Shown: positions 12,242 to 20,800 of the stretch, piece after piece | Layout of the letters: each line of letters opens with the position of its first letter | Position numbering within the stretch: the first letter of the stretch is position 1 | Origin: Aplidium turbinatum | Taxonomy: Eukaryota > Chordata > Ascidiacea > Aplousobranchia > Polyclinidae | DNA length: 64,000 nucleotides | Direction of reading: 5' to 3' | NCBI GenBank assembly: GCA_918807975.1 | Contig: OU964924.1 | Location: 8,320,501-8,384,500, forward strand | Translations under genes and position numbers: made by a program | Notes under the pieces: generated by a model | The model's input: the letters and a program-made list of their open reading frames with translations, nothing else | Told to the model about the DNA's origin: nothing | Database searches by the model: none

Positions 12242-12800
12242 TATAAATCTGGTGGATACTTTTATAAAACAATTCGGGTGGAGAGGTTACAGTACTTTTT
12301 CAACCATAAACGGACACAGCTAAGCAACAACACAACATTTAACAACAAAAAATGTTATACTGTATCATATCTGTTAAATGTAATGTTAATATTGTGGTGT
12401 TGCTTAGCTTTGTTTGGTTACTTTTATAAAACTACCCAAATTAAAATGATGCAGTTGCGCCCCAAAATAAAAAATAAATATTTGGTTTGTATATGCAACT
12501 GTGTCATGTTAATTTCACCAACATTTAAAATGCTACTGCTGAAATATATAATAGACTACTCCTAAATGTTACTCCTACCTACCATGCCAAAGTGCAGAAG
12601 CATCGAGCAATGAACAAGCAAGGTACCCTTCAAAGATGAATTCAGTTGTTCTATCTTGATTACTTTAGTAAGAAATTCTAGCTAGCTGGTGATCTTGTTA
12701 TGTTAGTTTTTCACTATTATCATGCACCGCATAGGTACATTATATTTGGGCAATTTCTATGAAAGCGTGCAGATTTGGGCAAATTTAACTTACGTTCTGC
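12242..12800. repeat. TTTGGGCA / TGCCCAAA array, right part
   Basis: Continues the 8860-9462 repeat: ACTACCCAAATTAAAATGAT, GCAGTTGCGCCCCAAAA, ATATTTGGGCAA and GATTTGGGCAAA. The order and spacing match the left part, and the two are separated only by the 9463-12241 nest. No coding potential is recognisable. Confidence 0.55.
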
Positions 12801-12858
12801 CTCCCCAAAATGGTTTGGTCTCGTAGGCTACGGCCTACGGCTATGCTTGGTTCACAAC

Positions 12859-13144
12859 GGTGTCCGACGTTTTCTTCGTAAACAGTTCTTCGTAAAGCAA
12901 TTCTTCGTAAGCAATTTTTCGTAAAACAATTCTTCGTAAAGTTAATTCTTTGTAAAACAATTCTTCCCAAAGCATTTATTCGTGCATGCAATGGAGATTT
13001 GATGTATACGAAGAAACGCTTTACGAAAAATTCTTTTACAGATTTAATTTCACCAACAACTGTTTACGAACAATTGTTTTATGAAGAATTGCTTAGGAAG
13101 AATTGCTTTACGAAGAATTGTTTACGAAGAATTCGCCTATAACC
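12859..13144. mobile_element. TTCGTAA fold-back element, copy 1 (9-bp TSD)
   Basis: 286 bp, flanked by perfect 9-bp direct repeats GTTCACAAC (12850-12858 and 13145-13153). The left half is an array of TTCTTCGTAAA(G/A)CAA-like units; the right half is the complementary array (TTGCTTTACGAAGAA). Ends are GGTGTCCGACGTTTTCTTCG and (reverse complement) GGTTATAGGCGAATTCTTCG. A 9-bp duplication is usual for Mutator-like elements, so a MULE-mobilised fold-back element is the best guess. A second copy lies at 38559. Confidence 0.8.
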
Positions 13145-14128
13145 GTTCACAACGAATATACTACGGAACTAGATGTTTGAAACGTGCGAAAGTATTGCAT
13201 GCGATTTAAAGCATGACGGCACTCTTGCAGTTGATGTTGACCGTGCAGCAATAAACTGCTTACAGTAGATTGCATGTAGATTGAAATTTTTCTCCGATAA
13301 TTATCAAGTTTAGCCTATTTCAGACACAAGCACTTAGCCCAAGGAAAGTATTTTTAAAAATATAAAAATGCTGAATTTCTATAAACTTTGAAAAATCATA
13401 AGAAAAATATAGTTTTCAAAGAGAATAGCCTACGCTCTTTTGTACTACCGGTACCTTATTTAAATAATCTTTTCTTATATCAAGCCGAAAACCTTCAACA
13501 GTTGAAATTATTTGCAAATAAGTTATGTGATTGACCTTGTCTGTCAACCGGGCAGTGACGCGTACGCGGTACTACTTTTTCCAAAATCTTGATCCGAATG
13601 TTTTGAAAATTTAAAAAATCTTACTAATTTTCACTGATTCTGTAAACATCTCTGCTTCCTGGCAACTCTAAAACACAGCCTTAATCCTTAAAAAAGAACA
13701 TAGCCTAGTAAGCCTACCATAACTGAATTCTAAATGACATGTAGATGTGATTTTGAATCCATACCAATGTCATTTTGGACTTCGGTGCACAGTGTGTACC
13801 GAATCTATAACTCGCTTCATGCCGTGCACAGGCTACATGTGAAGAATAAAATCTGGGAAGTTCTTGAATAATTTTATATGATGTTTTCAACCTTCGCTCT
13901 AACATACTGCAAAAACTTTAAATCTTATGTTGGTCCTGCTTTTCCACAAAAATGAAAATTATGTCTTGATCCTGCCAATTTTCTATGATCTTGCAGGATC
14001 CAGTGAACAAAGAATATCTCTAGTATCGCTCAAGAAGGCTGAAAACATATTGTTTTGAAATTCACATGTGTTAATATGGCAACATTGTTTTTCCTCCCAA
14101 TTTTTATTTTTCATGTGGCAACATCATA
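13145..14128. other. intergenic, nothing recognised
   Basis: AT-rich sequence with no credible coding region, no structured repeat and no transposon ends that I could pair. Confidence 0.5.
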
Positions 14129-14429
14129 CGGTCCCACGAATTACCCATAAGTACCCATAAGCACCATAAGTACCCATAAGCCCCATAAGTCGCGTCGAAT
14201 TACCCATAAGTACCCATAAGTCGCGTCAAATTACCCATAAGCCCCATAAGTCGCGTCGAATTACCCATAAGCCCCATAAGTTGCGTCGAATTACCCATAA
14301 GCCCCATAAGTCGCGTCGAATTACCCATAGGCACCATAAGTAGCATTGAATTACCTAGAAGTAACGTCGAATTACCCATAAGCCTGTATAGTGTAGAGTG
14401 TAGTCTATAGCCGTCTAGAAGCCTAGTAG

Positions 14430-14635
14430 TCGGCTGCATAGCCGAGTGGTGAGGAGCACGGGCTGGGCGTTCCAAAATATAGTTTGACACCGCTCAAGAG
14501 CAGGACACTTGAAGGCATGCCTAAAGGTGGAAACAAAGATTGGCTTCGTTGCCTTCTCGTCCGCTTATGTGTAATCTGCAGTTTGCTGCAGCAGATGGAG
14601 TGTTTTGTCCGATAAAACACCTTAACATTGGACAA
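14430..14635 (+). mobile_element. SINE group B copy in left arm of the palindrome
   Basis: Contains GGCTGCATAGCCGAGTGGTG (A-box-like), TTTGACACCGCTCAAGAGC (B-box region) and GGACACTTGAAGGCATGCCT, shared with copies at 22626, 29176 and 31128. Its mirror copy lies at about 15665-15870 in the other arm. Confidence 0.75.
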
Positions 14636-14739
14636 TTTTCCCTATGAACCAGGTGACTGCAGCATAGCAATCGTTCTCGCACTCAGCCAGAGACTTAATT
14701 CTTGCTTTGAACTTGATAATTAAAGAAAAAAAATAATAA

Positions 14740-14818
14740 TGGCAAGGGTGGGAATCAAACCCGCGTCACCAAATTCAATAGCCTTTGCCTCAACCACTCA
14801 GCCACGTAAGCGCTCGTG
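14740..14818 (-). repeat. tRNA-like sequence (left arm)
   Basis: On the minus strand it reads TGGCTGAGTGGTTGAGGCAA (A box) ... CGGGTTTGATTCCCACC (B box), like a tRNA-Ser/Leu gene with no long variable arm and no good acceptor pairing. The mirror copy is at 15484-15555 on the plus strand. It is a tRNA-derived repeat rather than a working tRNA. Confidence 0.6.
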
Positions 14819-15229
14819 AAATCTTCGCTTAATTTGTTTATATGGGTAATGTTTCGAGAACGTTCACAATATTATCAGTTTAGTTTGTTTTTATTTCTGA
14901 CCATCACAACGAAAAAACAATACACGACAAACTTAGCACAGATTTATAAAAGGTAGAAGCGACAAAACGCGGACGTTATAACGTGCACGATACCAAAGCC
15001 TGCAGATTACATATAGGCTACGCTGACATGAGGCGTAAGTAATTCACGTTGCTTATGGGTAATTCGACGCGACTTATGGGGCATTTGGGTAATTCGACGC
15101 GACTTATGGAGCTTATGGGTAATTCGACGCGACTTATGGGGCTTATGGGTAATTCGACTCGCGTCGAATTACCCATAAGTCGCGTCGAATTACCCATAAG
15201 CAACGTGGAATTACTTACGCCTTCATGTC

Positions 15230-15430
15230 AGCGTATATGTAATCTGCAAGTCGCTGTTGCGACTTGCGATCGTGTCACTTAAACTGATTGTCCTGCTTTG
15301 GTATCATGCATGTTATAACGTCCGCGTTTTGTCGCTTCTACCTTTTATAGATCTGTGCTAAGTTTGTCGTGTATTGTTTTTTCGTTGTGATGGTCAGAAA
15401 TAAAAACAAACTAAACTGATAATATTGTGA
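15230..15430 (+). mobile_element. SINE 3' body in right arm
   Basis: Shares CTGATTGTCCTGCTTTGGTA, ACGTCCGCGTTTTGTCGCTT and GATGGTCAGAAATAAAAAC with the solo copy at 36232-36385 and with the left arm (inverted, 14880-15000). It ends in AAACAAACTAAACTGA, a short simple tail typical of SINEs. Confidence 0.7.
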
Positions 15431-15483
15431 GCGTTCTCGAAACATTACCCATATAAACAAATTAAGCGAAAATTTCCCGAGTG

Positions 15484-15555
15484 CTTGCATGGCTGAGTGG
15501 TTAAGGCAAAGGCTATTGAATTTGGTGACACGGGTTTGATTCCCACCCTTTTCAT
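15484..15555 (+). repeat. tRNA-like sequence (right arm)
   Basis: TGGCTGAGTGGTTAAGGCAA followed about 30 bp later by CGGGTTTGATTCCCACCC gives good A and B boxes. The anticodon arm is poorly paired and no long variable arm is present, so it is a tRNA-Ser/Leu-derived pseudogene or SINE head carried in the palindrome. Confidence 0.6.
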
Positions 15556-15664
15556 TATTCTTTTTTTTCTTTAATTATCAAGTTCAAAGCAAGAATTAAG
15601 CCTCTAGCTGAGTGCGAGAACGATTGCTATGCTGCAGTCACCTGGTTCATAGGGAAAATTGCCC

Positions 15665-15870
15665 AATGTTAAGGTGTTTTATCGGACAAAACACTCCATC
15701 TGCTGCAGCAAACTGCAGATTACACATAAGCGGACGGGAAGGCAACGAAGCCAATCTTCGTGTCCACCTTTAGGCATGCCTTCAAGTGTCCTGCTCTTGA
15801 GCGGTGTCGAACTATATTTTGGAACGCCCAGCCCGTGCTCCTCACCACTTGGCTATGCAGCGGACTACTA
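15665..15870 (-). mobile_element. SINE group B copy in right arm of the palindrome
   Basis: Mirror image of 14430-14635: CCGCTCAAGAGC, GGACACTTGAAGGCATGCCT and GCCTTCCCGTCCGC on the minus strand. The two differ by only a few bases across the compared stretch. Confidence 0.75.
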
Positions 15871-16205
15871 TAGGCTTCTAGACGGCTATAGACTACACTC
15901 TACACTATACAGGCTTATGGGTAATTCGACGTTACTTCTATGTAATTCAATGTTACTTATGGTGCCTATGGGTAATTCGACGCGACTTATGGGGCTTATG
16001 GGTAATTCGACGCGACTTATGGGGCTTATGGGTAATTCGACGCGACTTATGGGGCTTATGGGTAATTCGACGCGACTTATGGGTAATTCGACGCGACTTA
16101 TGGTGCTTATGGGTACTTATGGGTACTTATGGGGCTTATGGGTAATTCGTGGGACCCACATCATAAGCTATTAATTTCGTCATGATGCTGATTGCTGAAG
16201 TAACG

Positions 16206-16349
16206 CCTAGAACATCACACAACTAACTACCTGGGACTGGTATATAAGTCCCCCCACCCCCCTTGGTAACTCATGACAAAGACAGGACTCAATTCAATTT
16301 TCTCTTTCGCCTTAGTTGTGTGATGTTCTAGGTTTTTCCGATTGCTGAG
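16206..16349 (+). promoter_or_regulatory. probable DAXX promoter and 5' UTR exon
   Basis: TATATAAG at 16241-16248 is followed by pyrimidine-rich sequence and a strong donor (GAG|GTGAGT, exon end 16349). An acceptor (CTTTTCAG at 17804-17811) opens a leader 49 bp before the DAXX ATG. A perfect 19-bp inverted repeat, CCTAGAACATCACACAACT (16206-16224) and its complement (16314-16332), brackets the TATA box. The promoter role and the 5' UTR intron are inferred from signals only. Confidence 0.45.
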
Positions 16350-16567
16350 GTGAGTAGCTGCTGACAGTCTCTTGAGTTAGTGAGACAGTGAGTTTGCAAG
16401 TGTTCGTGTTGTGTCAAAGTTTTCCGTGACTGTTCTTCATTATTTCATTTAAAGCTTTCTTTTTTTGCAGGTATTCAAGTTAATGTAAGGTTTTAGAGTA
16501 GGATATTATAGGTTAGTGGCAAGAAAATAGGTTACACGTCGCTTATGAAAAGAGTAATTTTGGTTGG

Positions 16568-16660
16568 TTTGGAATCTTTATCCTCAAATGCTACCGTAAT
16601 TGATAGGTTATTTCTGGCAGTTTCCCAAACTTGTGCAGGCTTGAACCACTGTGCAGCCTA
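16568..16660 (-). mobile_element. SINE group A, 3' fragment
   Basis: GGAATCTTTATCCTCAAATG, TGATAGGTTATTTCTGGCAG and TTGTGCAGGCTTGAACCACT match the 3' body of the group A copies at 36966 and 1660 in the same order. The tRNA head is absent. Confidence 0.65.
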
Positions 16661-16967
16661 GTGACATTTTGGATGAAAGCCATTTTAGTGTGAAATGAGA
16701 TACAAATTGTTCTAATTTAGGAAAGATGTCATTTGCATATATCAGAATGACAGGGAAAACAGTTCAGCAAGTCTGCTTAAAGTAGCCTACCCATGATATG
16801 GGACCCAGCATTCCATAAAAGACAATTTGAATTAGCTATCAAGGGTGGATAATAACTGCTACAAGTTACCACCAGTAGCCTAAATATTGTCCAAAATCAA
16901 ATTTGACATGCACTTTTGCAAAAAGTACAGTGTACCGTATTGCTGTCAGATTTTGTGCAGTGCAGGC

Positions 16968-17675
16968 CAGGGATATCTATAACTACGGGATTGGAAACTC
17001 TATCCAGTGCTATACATCAGTAGGGTCATCACATTACGACGACTATTACGACTACAGAAAGATTAACAAAATAAAATACCGACTAAAAGATATACAAAAT
17101 TCGATTTTACAATAATAATACAAAATGTACACTCATATTAAAACTTAATTGATTATAAAAGTACATTTACGCTGCTAGAAAAAAAATGATGAATCCAAAA
17201 AATGAAAGAATGCAACAAGTCCTAAAACCGCCTACTGTTGTTTTTTAGCATTTTGGTTACTGCAAATCGGATCAGAAGTAAGTGAGGAGTGTTCAGCAAT
17301 CAGTGAAATATGCTGTTGTATCATCAACTTGTTCACAGACCAATCCAGTACGAAACCAATCCGTTTACGATGTCATCAGAACTTAAACCAATAGCCATTC
17401 TGGACATTTTTTAAGCACCAAACAAAATACATCATGACTGCACTAATGGAATACAAACAAATAAACAAACCAGGCAAGCGTAGTCCTTACAATTTACAGC
17501 AGGTGAATTGATTGTTACACTTTTGGTTGTTCGTTAACCTACTACTTGCTGCCCTTTGAGGTCAATTTATGTGATTATTTATCAAAGCAGCGCCCAAAGA
17601 AAAGTGACCCTACTGTTGTATAAAATGGTTTTGAGTTCCACATAGTTTCCAATCCCGTAGTTATAGATATCCCTG
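16968..17675. mobile_element. hAT-like MITE (CAGGGATATCTATAACTACG ends)
   Basis: Inverted ends of about 32 bp: CAGGGATATCTATAACTACG continuing GGATTGGAAACT on the left, and the exact complement at 17644-17675. A further CAGTAGGGTCA / TGACCCTACTG pair lies inside. TGCAGGC is duplicated at both flanks. It lies in the inferred 5' UTR intron of DAXX and encodes nothing. Confidence 0.8.
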
Positions 17676-17860
17676 TGCAGGCGCAGTGAGACACTTTTAA
17701 ATTTTATACGGTATGCAAGCATACATTTACAGTGACGATAGAAAACAACTTTATGAACATTGAACAAGATACAGTTAATCAATGTACAGTACACTTTGTA
17801 CAGCTTTTCAGGTTTAGACTTTTAATTTACTTGTGATTATATATATATATAACTTTTGCA

Positions 17861-20800
17861 ATGGATAATGAAGTGTTAAGGAAAGGTGACGCTGTAATTG
17901 TTATTTCTTCTGATGATGAAAAAGATGATTGGATAAGCTCCTCCAAAAACAGTGATTCTTCGACAAAAAACACAATTAATGGAAACGGTGAAGAGAAAAA
18001 AGCGATTTTAAACAGCCATAAAGCACTAGACAATAGCAAGGCCCAGGTTTCTGAAGATTTGAAAAAAAAGACAATTGCAAACTGCTTTTCAATTGATGAT
18101 TTGTTTGAAAAGGTACTACCGGAGTACCGATATTGCTTTATTTTCAAAATTTTGGAGTTGTTCTTGCTAACATTCAGATATGATTGATAGAAATTAAATC
18201 ATTAATTTTAAATTGTGTTGAAATAATCGTGAAAGAGTCAACATAGTGTAAAGAGCCAGTTAGTGTTGCAATTGATATTTGGTGTATTACGTACTGTATT
18301 ATAGGTTGCAGAATAATGTTCCAAGGCAATTGTTGAGTTGAGAATGTGCAAAAGAAGAAAAGCTCCTTTCCATCTGAGATAAGGATGTTGGGATTACTCT
18401 AGCCGTAATAGTTAATGAAATACAATTTCAAAATGTTTATTTTTTTAGTTTATTCAAGTTTGCACACCCTTAATGAATGAGGCCAAAGACATTCCTAAAA
18501 TGATAAAGATGGTTCGTTCGCACTATACAAAAGCATCTGATCAATTCAAAGCCTCAAAAACCTTTCATGGTGTATTAAGCAAGTATGTTCATGTTGGTAT
18601 AATATTGTTTAAAATAGTGACACATGAAATTAATTGGCTATACAAGTATACAGTCGTCGTCGGCGACTCCAGCTCGTGTCCGAGCATTGGTTTCGTCTTC
18701 AAATCGAATTTGGCTTTGGATGGTGATTGGTGATGTCATATGTGGCTTTGGCGGCCTAGTCTGTGATAGAAAAGATGTGGGCAAAAGTTACATTGTAGGC
18801 CTATATATGTAATTATGTATGGTGGGGGACATGGTAGTTTTAGCTTTTCTTTTCTTGTGTTTTGTTTTTCTTGGGCTTTTGTATCATGTTTTTTTTTCGA
18901 AAATTTTTGTGCCTTTTCTAGTTCTTTTTCTCCAGAGTGATCTGTCACTGTAGTAAGTTATTCCCATGAATCCAGATCAATGTTTGCATGGTTGAGAAAG
19001 ACTTTCAGCTGATCTTTGTATCTCATTTTTGGTCTTCTGGGGGTCTTTTCCCTGTCTCTGGTTCACCATAAAGCATTATTCGAGGAAGCCTCATTGAGTC
19101 CATTTGAACGACATGTCCTGTTCAGCAAAGGTGATGTTGCAATAGGGTGACTTCTAAACTTCTATACCTAGCGTGATCAAGCATTGTTGGTGAGACCGGA
19201 ATGGCCCGTTTCGGTGAGTCCGATTCGGTGAGTCTGATTCGGTGAGTCCGATTCGGTGAGTCCGATCCCTTAACGGGGGATTTTTTCAATTTTTTTTTAA
19301 ATTATTGGGTACCGTAGCCTAATTATCATTGCCGTTTTAGGGTTAGGGGGTTAGAGGTTAGGAACTCACCGAATCAGACTCACCGAATCGGACTCACCGA
19401 ATAGTAGCAGACCCGGTGAGACAATTTTCAAACGTCACCTGATCACACCTCCCCACTCCCCAGAGATCAATATCGACAAAAGACCTCTACTTCTCGTACC
19501 TTGGTAGCATACTTTCAACAGTCCAACATGTGCAAGGATATTGAACATTGTATAAAAGCAGCACATTGTGCCCATGGAAGACTTAACTAATTGTGTTTTA
19601 TCTACAACCATGCTATATCTTTTACCAACAACCATGCTACTGCTATATCTATCCGCAAAAAAATTGTGGTCTTTCTGGCAGTCGTTCTGTCCACCCTTCT
19701 CTATGCTTGTGAAACCTGGACAATGGACATTATACAGCCGTGACATCAAACGTCGTAAAAATTTCCAACAAATATACATTGTTACTACTGAATACTGATG
19801 TTAGTTGTGTTCATAGGCGTCGAAATAGGGTGGGCCGGGTGGACGGCGCCCACCCTGCCGTGAAACGAGGGTGGGCAAAATATGTTTCGCCCACCCTGTT
19901 TTTTTGTTAAACGCTGAATTATTCAACCAACTGCAGCGCAACTTCTTGTTTTACGCTATGTCTCTCGCTAGGTATCCGACAGAACAAACCAATTTTGTAA
20001 CAACGCTGCGTTGAAAAAAAAACGGTCACTGCATTGTTGTTGCTATGGCAACTGCCACACGCTGGCAATTCCTGGTGAGAGAAAGCCACGTTTGATTTTT
20101 TCTCCGAATGTTCTCACTTTCGTTACGTCACAATCAAGCTTCAGTTCCGGGTCAGCGTAAGGGAATATGAATATGACAATGAAATAACAGATACAAACTA
20201 AAGACGTACTTAAACAATCGCTTTTTACAAATCTTTCCTCACAAACTTGTTGCTGGGTATAAATTGGGGCACCGCGCGATGTTGTCATTTCATTATTGAA
20301 AAGTTAAACATGAAGCAAAGTCAAACATCTATTCGCACATTTTTTAAACCAGCTTCCAAAAGGCGTCGAGATGAACGCTGAAGAAGCCACGTCCAGCACG
20401 AATGAACGTAGATATGACATTGATGAAGAAAGCAGCGCTTCAAGGATGGACAGTGGTGAAGTCAATGTTTCAGGCAATGCACCGGTAGTTGTAGAAGACA
20501 GCATGAGCCATGGTTCTATACCAGCTCCATTTGACGTTAGCATGCTGCCGGATCAGCTTCCGGCTCGGGAAGGTCGTGTGTTGCAAAGGAAGCTTTTTTT
20601 TCGAATTCCAGTGGATGCGTCTTAACCCTGATGGTACTTGTTACTGTAGTCACCTGTCCGCACATTTTGAGATAAATTCGAAGGCGCCACTTTAAAGTTA
20701 ACAAGTCACGAGTCACGCGCTTTTAAGGTCGCAAAGGAAAACATGAAAGAAGTTTGTTTAGTTTAGCAGCGCTCGCAAGAAAGCAAACATCAAACCTATT

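Larger units (their letters stand above)
14129..16157. mobile_element. ~2-kb palindromic (fold-back) element with tandem-repeat tips
   Basis: Flanked by a perfect 8-bp duplication ACATCATA (14121-14128 and 16158-16165). Two arms of about 1 kb are inverted copies meeting near 15160. Tips and centre are built of ACCCATAAG and CGCGTCGAATT units (about 21-33 bp period); these produce long but meaningless open frames on both strands. Each arm carries, in order from the tip, a SINE-B head, a tRNA-like region, and a SINE 3' body with GATGGTCAGAAATAAAAAC. The arms are very similar, including the passenger sequence. The 8-bp duplication suggests hAT-type mobilisation. Confidence 0.85.

Noticed and set aside
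12143-12565. 140-codon plus-strand open frame
   Set aside because: It spans the right end of a hAT element and the TTTGGGCA repeat; low-complexity, no family resemblance.
14740-15555. Working tRNA-Ser/Leu genes
   Set aside because: A and B boxes are good but the anticodon arm and variable arm are not; mirror copies lie inside a transposable palindrome.
15659-16174. 171-codon plus-strand open frame, and similar frames at 14200-14490 and 15049-15282
   Set aside because: Generated by the ACCCATAAG/CGCGTCGAATT tandem units in the palindromic element (repeating MGNSTRLM); no protein character.
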